A stretch of 64,000 bases of DNA, taken from NCBI GenBank assembly GCA_035627955.1, contig DASPKU010000010.1, positions 1 through 64,000 of the forward strand, in the 5' to 3' direction. The notes under the pieces were generated by a model. That model was not told the DNA's origin. It saw only the letters and a program-made list of their open reading frames with translations, and ran no database searches. The translations under genes were made by a program, and so were the position numbers. How positions within the stretch are numbered: the stretch's first letter is position 1; the number at the start of each line of letters is the position of its first letter. Positions 56,303 to 64,000 of the stretch are shown in pieces. Source of the DNA: Phycisphaerales bacterium (GTDB lineage: Bacteria; Planctomycetota; Phycisphaerae; Phycisphaerales; UBA1924).

Positions 56303-59200
56303 ATGACCGCACGTTCGTTCGTGATCGCCCGCTGTGCCGCCTCAGTCACGGTCCTCGCTGGCGCCGCGGCCGCGGCGCACGCCCAGGCCTGGGACGAGAA
56401 CCCCCCGCCCATGCTCCAGTGGTTCGAGTGCCGCTGGTACGACATGGAGCACCGGATGAGCGACTTCTTCGTGGCGGGGTACGGTTCGGCGTGGCTGCCG
56501 CCGCCCAGCCGCGGGTACATGCCGCCGACGAACCCCAACCAGAACAGCAGCTCGGCGGGGTTCGACGTGTTCGACCGGTTTGATCTCGGCAAGCCGGGGG
56601 CGACATCCGCGTACGGCACGGAAGCGTCGTTCCGCGCGGTGGTGGATGAGTTCCACAGGGCCAATGGGCTGGTGTACATCGACGCCGTGCTCAACCACAA
56701 CGCGGGGCGGCAGACGGGCGTGCAGTTTCAGCAGGAGGGCGGCTACCCCGGTTTCTGGATGGCGTCGACCAACCCGATCACCAACAAGACGCCCACGAGC
56801 AACTGGGGCGACTTTCACAACGGCAACGCCAGCGGCTACTACCAGAGCCACGACCCGAATGGCGCAAACTACTGCCTGCTCAAGGGCGACCTGGTCGCGC
56901 TGGTGGACATCAACCACGCCACGACCAACATGTTCATCCGCCAGCCGGTGAGCGCGGGCAACCCGCAGAACATCCCCGCCGGCACCTACTTCAACAAGCC
57001 TGACCCGAGCAACGCCCGCTTCTACCCCGACCAGGCCCTGGGCAGCGAAACGGTGAACAACCCCGGGATGTGGTTCGCGGGGCCGCTGAACACGGGGATC
57101 TTCGCGCCGCCCTGCGATGTGCCCTCGCGCAACGAGCCGGCCAGTAGCGTGCAGATGGGCCGCTTCAACCTCGCCAACCCCATGGCCGGCGACCCCGTGC
57201 CTGAGAACGCCACCGGCTACCTCATGCGCTGGGTGCAGTGGATGATGGACGTGCAGAAGGTCGACGGCTTCCGCATCGACGCCATCAAGCACACGCCCAG
57301 CTGGTTCTGGGACACGTACTACGACAGCGCGGTGCACAACCGGCTGGTGACGCCCGACGGGCGGCGGGTGACGCCGTACTCCTTCGGCGAGTGCGTGGAG
57401 GGCAACGACTTCACCTTCGACCGCTATATCCGAAAGCCCAACGGGCGCACCAGCGGCCGCTCCATCAGTGGCGACGCCTTCGGCAACCGCGACGCCCTCG
57501 ACCTCAACGGCGCCGGCCAGCTGCGCGACCTCATCAACGGCGGCGGGTTCGGGCAGTGGCAGAACGTGCTCAACGCCCACCTGGACAACACCGACGACGG
57601 CTTCAACAACGGCTCCATCGGGACGCTGCACATCTTCAGCCACGACAATGGCTCGACGGGCGACGGCGGCAGCAACCCGCCCATGCCCACCAGCCGCCAG
57701 CAGGGCTGGTACGCCCACGCCTACATGCTCTTCCGCCCGGGCGTGAGCGAGGTGTACCACAACGCCCGCGGCGTCGTCCGCACCGGCTCCGGTTTCTACC
57801 CGCGCCAGGGCGTGCCGGTGGCGCTGGGCGGCAACAGCGCCAGCATCGGCATCGAGCCCGCGATCACCACCCTCGTGCAGCTCAGCAACGGCCTCGCCCG
57901 CGGCGAGTTCACCCCCCGCTGGACCGACGCCGACGTGCTCGTCTTCGAACGCCGCACGGCCACCGGTGGTGGCGGCTACTCTGGCAACTGCCTGGTGGGC
58001 GTGAACGACAGCTACGCGAGCGGCTTTGATACGCGCACTGTCTCGACGAGCTTCCCGCAGGGCACGCGCCTTATCGAGATGACCGGCAACGCCACCAGCG
58101 CGACCGTCGATCCCAACAACGACCTCTTCGACGTGGTGACCGTGGGCGCGGGCGGGTCCGTCACGATCCGAGTGCCCCGGAACGTCAGCCCCACGGGCAC
58201 CGAGCACAACAAGGGGTACGTGGTATACGCCCCCGCCATCCCCAGTGGCACGCTCTCAATCGGCGGGGCCAGCGGCAGCCTGCCCAGCGAGCTGGGCGTG
58301 TCCACCATCGCCCCGTGGCGGCGGCGCGCCTTCGCGGTGCCGGTGGTGACCGGGCCGACGTTCTCTATCAACCTCACGACCACCAACGGCGACCCGGGCG
58401 CCGCGAACAACGACAACGCCGACGACAACGCGGTGTTCCGCATCAACCAGGGGTTTGTAGATTACAACGGCAACGGCGGGGTGGACATCCCGCACACCAA
58501 CGCCGTGGTCCCCGGCTACGAGCAGTTCGTCACCACGCGCCAACCCCTGGCGAACACCACCAACGTCAACGGCGTGTACTCGCAGACGATCAGCAGCAGC
58601 CAGCTCGAGGAGGGGCTGAACTACGTCTCCGTGGCCGCGTTCCGCAAGCGTGCCGCGAACGAGGCCCCGCTCTTCCGCGAGTTCCGCACGGCCGTGTACG
58701 TCGACCGCCTCGACCCCTCCGCCACGCTCGACAGCCCCGGCACCCTCTTCGCCGTGACCTCGCACCGCTTCCTGGTGCGTGCCAACGACCGCACGGTGAG
58801 CCGCGTGCACCTGGTGCTCAACCCGCCCGCGACCGGCAACCCGCTGTCGCTGGCAACCACCAGCAACCAGGCCGTGCAGGACGACCGCTTCGACTGGTCG
58901 CGCACGCTCAACGGCCTGCAGCCCGGCGACAACACGGTCCTGCTGCTCACCTTCGAGGAGAGCGGGCGCGGCGTCGCCACCTCCCACACCGTGCACGTCG
59001 CCTTCTGCGGCAGCCAGGACTTCAACGGCGACGGCGACTTCGGCACCGACCAGGACATCGAGGCGTTCTTCGCGTGCCTGGGCGGCACCTGCTGCGACAC
59101 CTGCTGGATCGGCGGGGCCGACTTCAACGGTGACGGCGATACCGGCACCGACCAGGACATCGAGGCGTTCTTCCGCGTGCTGGGCGGGGGCACGTGCTGA
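56303..59200 (+). CDS. GH13 alpha-amylase with GC-type dockerin
   Basis: 965 residues from ATG 56303 (TTGAGGAAC upstream; an in-frame start at 56192 is possible but lacks a signal peptide). Signal peptide, then a GH13 barrel: VYIDAVLNHNAG, DGFRIDAIKHT (nucleophile near Asp326), the acid region YSFGECVEG and the HIFSHDNGS region. A beta-rich C-terminal part, possibly starch-binding, follows, then the GC dockerin (QDFNGDGDFGTDQDIEAFF, GGTCC, end GGGTC). It should cleave alpha-1,4-glucans outside the cell and be held on the surface by the dockerin. Divergent to the GH31 gene. Confidence 0.92.
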   Translation: MTARSFVIARCAASVTVLAGAAAAAHAQAWDENPPPMLQWFECRWYDMEHRMSDFFVAGYGSAWLPPPSRGYMPPTNPNQNSSSAGFDVFDRFDLGKPGATSAYGTEASFRAVVDEFHRANGLVYIDAVLNHNAGRQTGVQFQQEGGYPGFWMASTNPITNKTPTSNWGDFHNGNASGYYQSHDPNGANYCLLKGDLVALVDINHATTNMFIRQPVSAGNPQNIPAGTYFNKPDPSNARFYPDQALGSETVNNPGMWFAGPLNTGIFAPPCDVPSRNEPASSVQMGRFNLANPMAGDPVPENATGYLMRWVQWMMDVQKVDGFRIDAIKHTPSWFWDTYYDSAVHNRLVTPDGRRVTPYSFGECVEGNDFTFDRYIRKPNGRTSGRSISGDAFGNRDALDLNGAGQLRDLINGGGFGQWQNVLNAHLDNTDDGFNNGSIGTLHIFSHDNGSTGDGGSNPPMPTSRQQGWYAHAYMLFRPGVSEVYHNARGVVRTGSGFYPRQGVPVALGGNSASIGIEPAITTLVQLSNGLARGEFTPRWTDADVLVFERRTATGGGGYSGNCLVGVNDSYASGFDTRTVSTSFPQGTRLIEMTGNATSATVDPNNDLFDVVTVGAGGSVTIRVPRNVSPTGTEHNKGYVVYAPAIPSGTLSIGGASGSLPSELGVSTIAPWRRRAFAVPVVTGPTFSINLTTTNGDPGAANNDNADDNAVFRINQGFVDYNGNGGVDIPHTNAVVPGYEQFVTTRQPLANTTNVNGVYSQTISSSQLEEGLNYVSVAAFRKRAANEAPLFREFRTAVYVDRLDPSATLDSPGTLFAVTSHRFLVRANDRTVSRVHLVLNPPATGNPLSLATTSNQAVQDDRFDWSRTLNGLQPGDNTVLLLTFEESGRGVATSHTVHVAFCGSQDFNGDGDFGTDQDIEAFFACLGGTCCDTCWIGGADFNGDGDTGTDQDIEAFFRVLGGGTC

Positions 59201-59221
59201 GAGCTCTGGAATAGACCCTCG

Positions 59222-59266
59222 AACTACATGACCTCGATGACCTAGACGACCTCGCCGACCTACGGC
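59222..59266. repeat. 9-bp tandem array, five units, at a convergent gene junction
   Basis: AACTACATG, ACCTCGATG, ACCTAGACG, ACCTCGCCG, ACCTACGGC. The last unit contains the stop codon (CTA, 59260-59262, read on the minus strand) of the GH13 gene. Confidence 0.8.
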
Positions 59267-60852
59267 ACCACCCGCACCGTGTACCCATACGCCGGCACCG
59301 CCCGCGGCAGGTCCGCGCCCGCGGGCGCCTCTTTCTCCGAGAGGTTCACCGCCACCTCCAGCGTCTGCTCCGCGTGCACCCGCCGGAAGCGCCACACCGC
59401 CGGGTTGCTGCACGCGAGCGGCTCGTACGAGCCCCGTCGCAGCGCCACGTTCTCGCGCCGCAGCCTGATCACCGTGCGGTAGGTCTCCAGCAGCGAGCCC
59501 TCCTTGCTCTGCTGCTCCTCCACGCTCCGCCCGTCCTTATCGTGGCTGTACTGCTTGTCCACCGTGCGAGGGTCGAGCGCGTGGTACCGCGTCATCGGCG
59601 CACCCTCCACCGCCAGCCACTTCATGGGCTCGCGCCGCGGGATGTCGTTGGAATCGCTTCCGAAGGAGCCCGCCCGCCCCAGCATGCCCAGCTCGTCGCC
59701 GTAGTAGATCACGGGCGGGAAGGGCTGGAGCAGCAGCGCCGCGGCCGCGGCCTTTGCACGCCCAGTCGTCTCTGCCTTGTCCGCGCCGATCTCGCTCGCC
59801 AGCCTGTCCACGTCGTGGTCGCCCAAGATCGCCAGGAACGTGCGGCCCTTGGGCACTTCCGCCACGGCCTTCCCCATCCACTCGTACAGCTCCGCGGCCT
59901 TCTCGGCCTTGAGGGCGCGGCGGGCGGCGAACTCGAAGGGCTTGGTGAAGGCCGCGTCGTGCGCGGGCAGGAGGTCGGTGCCCCAGGTCTCCCACTTTGC
60001 CTGCTCCGCGAAGGTGAACACGCGTGGGTTCACCTTCTGCAGCTCCCGCTTCCACTCCAGCCAGAAGGGGTCGGTGTTGTAGCCCAGGCCGCCCGGGGCG
60101 TTCTTGCCGTCGGGCTTGTAGGTGCCCCACACGTGGTCGAGCCGGAACCCCGCGACACCATCGCTGGGGTCGCCGTCGCCGTTGGGGTCGAGCCAGTGCC
60201 GGGCCTGCCCGGTGACCAGCGCACGGGCCGCGGAGTTGCGCAGGTCATAGTGCACGAACCGCACCGTCCCGCCCGTCCACGTCTTGAACGAGTACCCGAA
60301 GGGCTTGGTGCGGGCGTCGTCCTCCAACGCAAAGAGGGCCGCGTCCTCGCCGCCGGGCTTCTCGCGTGCCGCCTTGTACTGCGGCGATTCCTGATTGACG
60401 CCGTAGACCACGAAGTCGATGTAGACCTTGATGCCGGCGGCCTTGGCTGCGCTGACGAAGGCCCAGAACTCGCGCTCCTCACCGAACCATGGGTTCACGC
60501 CGGTGGCGGGCAGGTGCTGGTAGCCGTGGTACGCGGGGGATGGGAAGATCGGCGTCATCCACACGCCGGACACACCCAGTTCCTTGAGGTACGGGATCGA
60601 CTCGGTCATGCCGGTAAAGCTGCCGAAGCGGTTCTCCTTCGCGATGGCCGGCAGCTCGCCCGTGCTCGGCGCGTGCCGCCAGCTGATAGGCATGATCTGG
60701 TACAGGATGTCGTCGGAGGCGTCGTAGGCCGAGGGCGAGAGCACCGCCGCCGTTGACGGCGCGGCGACCTCTGCGCCTGGGGCCTGCGCGTGCGACGGCG
60801 CTGCGTTGAGAAGACCCGCGATCAGCAGCGCCGCTCGGCAGTGGGAGTGCAT
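59260..60852 (-). CDS. GH13 alpha-amylase family enzyme without dockerin
   Basis: 530 residues with signal peptide (AALLIAGLLNAAPSHAQ). GH13 motifs: SGVWMTPIFPSPAYHGY, KVYIDFVVYGVN, AGFRLDHVWG (nucleophile Asp239), VFTFAEQAKWE (acid Glu) and LAILGDHDVDRL (Asp of region IV). The pattern suits oligosaccharide-cleaving members (neopullulanase, cyclomaltodextrinase or alpha-glucosidase type). It ends after a short beta domain, with no dockerin. Convergent with the dockerin amylase. It may complete degradation of the oligosaccharides released by that enzyme. Confidence 0.92.
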   Translation of the reverse strand: MHSHCRAALLIAGLLNAAPSHAQAPGAEVAAPSTAAVLSPSAYDASDDILYQIMPISWRHAPSTGELPAIAKENRFGSFTGMTESIPYLKELGVSGVWMTPIFPSPAYHGYQHLPATGVNPWFGEEREFWAFVSAAKAAGIKVYIDFVVYGVNQESPQYKAAREKPGGEDAALFALEDDARTKPFGYSFKTWTGGTVRFVHYDLRNSAARALVTGQARHWLDPNGDGDPSDGVAGFRLDHVWGTYKPDGKNAPGGLGYNTDPFWLEWKRELQKVNPRVFTFAEQAKWETWGTDLLPAHDAAFTKPFEFAARRALKAEKAAELYEWMGKAVAEVPKGRTFLAILGDHDVDRLASEIGADKAETTGRAKAAAAALLLQPFPPVIYYGDELGMLGRAGSFGSDSNDIPRREPMKWLAVEGAPMTRYHALDPRTVDKQYSHDKDGRSVEEQQSKEGSLLETYRTVIRLRRENVALRRGSYEPLACSNPAVWRFRRVHAEQTLEVAVNLSEKEAPAGADLPRAVPAYGYTVRVVP

Positions 60853-60925
60853 TGGGTGCAGACTAGCACCCGCAGCGCCCGCCGCAAGCGTGTTCCTTCA
60901 CCGCGCCGTCAGTCGCTACACCCGC

Positions 60926-63900
60926 TCAGCAGGGCCCGCCGCCAAGCACGCGGAAGAAGCTCTCGATGTCCGCATCGGTGCCGTAGTCGCCGTCCGCATT
61001 GAAGTCGCTCCCGCACGTGCAGCACGTATCGCAGCAGTGCCCGCCCAGGCACGCGAAGAACGCCTCGATGTCCGCGTCGGTGCCGAAGTCCCCATCGCCG
61101 TTGTAGTCCTGCGTGCCGCAGCACGGCGAGTACTCGAACGCGACCACGGTCATCGCATTCGCGCCCGTTGCCAACGGGACACCGAGCGCGATCCGCCCCG
61201 TCACCGCGTCGCGGCTGAAGGTCATGCCCACGCCGTTCACCGTTACCACGTTTACGCACTGCCCCGGGTCGCTCCGCAGCGAGGTGTACACCGTCAGCGG
61301 GAACCCCGACCGGTTGTTGAACTCATTCCGGGTCCGCCCGCCCGCCTCCGCCGTCACCGTCACATCCACCTTGTGCGTCTGGTTCGCGCTCGTGCGCACC
61401 AGCGTCACGCCGCGGAAGGTCATCGTCGTCCACGCGCTGGGCAGCTTGGGGTTGAGCACCATCGCGTTCGCGGGCGCATCGGGGCGGAAGTCCAGGAACG
61501 CCATCATGGCGTCGGCCATGGTGGACATGCTCTCCCACGCGTTGGGCCACGCGGTCTGCAGCACGAAGTCGCTCTGCCCGGGGTAGAGCAGGCTCTCGAG
61601 CGGACCGCTGCTGTACGCGATCTGCTCCGCACCGAGGCCCGTGGGGCCCAGCCGGTCCAGGCACAGGTCGAGGCGGAGCTTGTGGTTGTCGATATCGCCG
61701 GTGCCGGGCGTGAAGTCCTGCCGCTGGGCGTAGTAGAGGCCGTACCAGAGCGTGGAGAGGAACCACGGCCCGCCGCGCCAGTAGCTGTCGCCCCAGTAGC
61801 GGTTGATGGTGCCCGCGTGCTCGCCGCCGAAGTTGACCAGCGGGTGGTTGTTGCCGAAGCGGTCGGTGGCGACGCCGTTCATGCGGTCCACGAGGTGGGC
61901 CAAACGCCCGTCGTTGGCGGGGTAGACGTCGAAGGGGTACGACAGGCCCAGGTGGCTCACGTCCGTGTTCTCTCCGTCCCACGCCAGCCGCGCATCCAGC
62001 CCGTTCTTGATCGCGTTGCGGCGGTTGAAGGCGTCGGTCGCGTCCGCGGCATTCCCTACGGCGCTCGCGATGGCGCGGGCGTCGTCGAGGCCGCGATAAA
62101 CCGAGGCGTTGCTGTACAGGAACACGTCGTAGCTGTCCTCCCACACGTTGTTGCTGTACATCAGGTTCGCGAAGTCGTCGAAGTAGAGGCGGCTGTCGCT
62201 GCTGTCCTGCGACATCGAGAGCACGGCATCCCGAACCGCGCTGTAGTTGAGGTTCAGGAACGCGCTGTCCCCGGTCATCAGGTACTGGTACCACACGCCC
62301 CACGGGAACGCGGCCGTCTCATCAATCTGCGGGGCCCCCCAGATCACGTACCCGTCGGTCGAGTACTTCTGCTTCCAGAAGCCCAGCCGGCCCCACGCCT
62401 CCCAGTCCCGGTAGCACACCTCGCGCATCCAGCGGTACACGTTCGCGGCCTCGGTCAGATGCCCGGTCCGGGCTAGGGTGATGGCCGCGTACACCGCGTC
62501 CCGCGGCCAGACGTACGGGTACGCCCCGTTGTGGAACCCGGCGATCACGCCGCCGTTCACGGTGTCGCAGTGCAGGGCCGTTGCCAGCAGCGAGCGCTTG
62601 AAGATGTCGTCGTACCGCTGGTCGGGCGTGTCGATCGTCACGCCCGCGTTGAGCCAGCTGCTCCAGTAGCTGTCGGTCGCCGCCTGCACCGCCCCCATCG
62701 AGCTGCTCGCGAACCAGTCCAGCACGGGTACGAGCTGCTCGTTGTAGATCGCGTCCGCGGCCGGGATCGGCCGCTGGTGCGCGCCCGCGAGGATGATGTC
62801 CACTTCGACCGGCGTGCCCGGGGGCAGCAGCACCTGCTGACCGATCCATCCCTGGAACTGGTCGCTGGAGGTGTCGCGCCAGGCCTCGCTGGCGAGCGTG
62901 CCGCCGCCCGCGCCGGGGGCCGTGACCTTCATGGCCGCGGAGAGGTAGAGGGCGTTGCTCTTCTCGTAGCCGGCGAAGGTGGTGGGGTTGTATTCGTTCG
63001 GCGGGGCGAAGCCCACGCCGGTGCCGGTGACCACGCGGAAGGTCTTGTCGAACGCGGTCATCGCGCCGCGGGCGGCGTCCCAGAACATCGCGTCGTACCC
63101 GTCGCCGCCGTTGAGCGCCGGGTCCATGTAGAAGTACACCTGCACGGTCTTGCTGCTCGGGCCGTGGTTCGTCAGCGTCATCCGCTTGATGAGGATGTGC
63201 CGCTGCGCCCGCCCGGCCGCGTCCACCGGGAACTGCACGCCGCCGCCCGCGCCGAAGAGCGGCGAGAAGTCGCTCTGCACCACCGAGATGTTGTTGCCGC
63301 CAGCGCTCAGCGTCTGCGTGGTGATCACCGTGTTCGACGTGGTCACGTAGTCCTGCGTCACACCTGAGTACCCCAGCCCCTGCTGGTTGCTCATCCAGTA
63401 CGTCGTCCCATCCACGCGGATGCCGGGCATCGCCTGGTTGAGGTGCATCTGCCCGCGCCAGCCCGACGGCAGCATGGGCGGGAAGGTGTCCTGCCCGTCG
63501 ACGTACCCCTCGTTCTGCGTGCCAACGCCCTGCACGCCGCCGGGCGTGGGGAAGTGGAAGTCGTAGTACGTGCCGTTCTGGTCGATCTGGGCCGCGCAGT
63601 ACGTGTTGCCGATGATCGCCTCCTCCTTCCAGAAGGAGACCGGCGGGTAGCCCGCGCTGGGGTTGGCGTTGCCCGCCCCCGCGCCCGGCCACGCGATCTT
63701 GTTGGTGAACTCCGCGATCGTGGGCGTGCCCGCGGGGTTGTCGCACCTGCCGTCGGAGCAGCCGGTGTTGTTGGAGAACACCTCTGGGCCGCCGCCGCTG
63801 TGCCACGCGCCGACCGTGTACCGCACACGCTGGCCGTACGCCCGCGTCCCACCGGGCAGCGTCCCCCGCCACCAGTCCACCTGCCCGCCGGGCGTGCCCT

Positions 63901-64000
63901 CGTTGTGCGAGAACGTCACCTGCGACGCCGACGACCGCAGCACCTGCGTCGCGCCGCTGAGCGCCACGCCGCGGCTGCCCTGCGGCGCGCTCCCGTCGGT
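60926..64000 (-). CDS. GH15 glucoamylase-like enzyme with GC-type dockerin, N-terminus off the window
   Basis: The frame is open to base 64000, so the N-terminus and signal peptide are outside; 1024 residues are visible. A beta-sandwich region (WFTN-like DGTTYWMSNQQGLGYSGVTQ, YFYMDPALNGGDGYDA) precedes an (alpha/alpha)6 barrel with YPYVWPRDAVYAAITLARTG, WGAPQIDETAAFPWGVWYQ and SNNVWEDSYDVFLYSNASVY. This is the GH15 pattern of glucoamylase and glucodextranase, releasing glucose from alpha-glucan ends. The C-terminal domain ends in a GC dockerin that differs slightly (QDYNGDGDFGTDADIEAFF, GGHCC, end GGGPC). Divergent specificity cannot be judged. Confidence 0.9.
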   Translation of the reverse strand, partial: TDGSAPQGSRGVALSGATQVLRSSASQVTFSHNEGTPGGQVDWWRGTLPGGTRAYGQRVRYTVGAWHSGGGPEVFSNNTGCSDGRCDNPAGTPTIAEFTNKIAWPGAGAGNANPSAGYPPVSFWKEEAIIGNTYCAAQIDQNGTYYDFHFPTPGGVQGVGTQNEGYVDGQDTFPPMLPSGWRGQMHLNQAMPGIRVDGTTYWMSNQQGLGYSGVTQDYVTTSNTVITTQTLSAGGNNISVVQSDFSPLFGAGGGVQFPVDAAGRAQRHILIKRMTLTNHGPSSKTVQVYFYMDPALNGGDGYDAMFWDAARGAMTAFDKTFRVVTGTGVGFAPPNEYNPTTFAGYEKSNALYLSAAMKVTAPGAGGGTLASEAWRDTSSDQFQGWIGQQVLLPPGTPVEVDIILAGAHQRPIPAADAIYNEQLVPVLDWFASSSMGAVQAATDSYWSSWLNAGVTIDTPDQRYDDIFKRSLLATALHCDTVNGGVIAGFHNGAYPYVWPRDAVYAAITLARTGHLTEAANVYRWMREVCYRDWEAWGRLGFWKQKYSTDGYVIWGAPQIDETAAFPWGVWYQYLMTGDSAFLNLNYSAVRDAVLSMSQDSSDSRLYFDDFANLMYSNNVWEDSYDVFLYSNASVYRGLDDARAIASAVGNAADATDAFNRRNAIKNGLDARLAWDGENTDVSHLGLSYPFDVYPANDGRLAHLVDRMNGVATDRFGNNHPLVNFGGEHAGTINRYWGDSYWRGGPWFLSTLWYGLYYAQRQDFTPGTGDIDNHKLRLDLCLDRLGPTGLGAEQIAYSSGPLESLLYPGQSDFVLQTAWPNAWESMSTMADAMMAFLDFRPDAPANAMVLNPKLPSAWTTMTFRGVTLVRTSANQTHKVDVTVTAEAGGRTRNEFNNRSGFPLTVYTSLRSDPGQCVNVVTVNGVGMTFSRDAVTGRIALGVPLATGANAMTVVAFEYSPCCGTQDYNGDGDFGTDADIEAFFACLGGHCCDTCCTCGSDFNADGDYGTDADIESFFRVLGGGPC

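Overview
The window is 64 kb of high-GC bacterial chromosome, very probably from a planctomycete of the class Phycisphaerae (order Phycisphaerales). The evidence is eight proteins ending in the GC-type dockerin (two DFNGDGD calcium-loop repeats, a GG-x-CC motif and a terminal Cys), two proteins with a PAP/PEP-CTERM-like tail, pseudopilins with a planctomycete H-X9-DG-type tail, a PVC-type 'small basic protein', and sigma-factor/kinase modules typical of the phylum. Coding density is high. Long open frames antisense to real genes are numerous and are high-GC shadows.

Layout. 0-5 kb: the end of an Isc-type region (2Fe-2S ferredoxin tail, iscX), rlmE, an HD-GYP/PilZ protein and a convergent PAS histidine kinase. 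5-9.7 kb: a dockerin-tailed exported protein, a sigma factor with its membrane partner, a LOG-family protein and a PAS-LuxR regulator. 9.9-13 kb: an ABC ATPase, an FtsX-type permease with a His-rich loop, and a DUF3299-like protein, probably a metal-linked export/uptake system. 13-22.7 kb: mostly housekeeping genes (glutamate dehydrogenase family, small basic protein, NuoI-like ferredoxin, pyrF, DUF971, recG, TlpA-like thioredoxin). 22.8-26.7 kb: a minus-strand operon behind a well-preserved cobalamin riboswitch, encoding a PEP-CTERM surface protein, an exported beta-propeller and a pseudopilin. 27.2-29.7 kb: rpsP-trmD-rplS (no rimM) and tRNA-Arg(CCT). 29.7-39.5 kb: dockerin proteins, plus a Ser/Thr kinase divergent from an ECF sigma factor. 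39.5-44.3 kb: an accessory patch with repeated hairpins, two zinc-ribbon membrane paralogues, a lower-GC SIR2-like gene and two conserved unknown genes. 44.4-64 kb: dockerin proteins, a pseudopilin, a ribose/galactose-type ABC transporter, and a run of alpha-glucan-degrading enzymes (GH31, two GH13, GH15).

How it works together. The last 15 kb reads as a starch or glycogen utilisation locus. Exported amylases and a glucoamylase, two of the four enzymes carrying GC dockerins, release sugars that the three-component transporter could import. The other dockerin and PEP-CTERM proteins form a large secretome whose anchoring machinery is not in the window.

Two patterns cut across the gene map. Degenerate tandem arrays with periods of 7, 8 or 9 bp sit in many intergenic gaps, often starting at the stop codon. 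A TAnnnT hexamer lies 5-9 nt upstream of about ten start codons, which suggests leaderless transcripts. The most interesting candidate for an undescribed system is the B12-riboswitch-controlled surface-protein/beta-propeller/pseudopilin operon.
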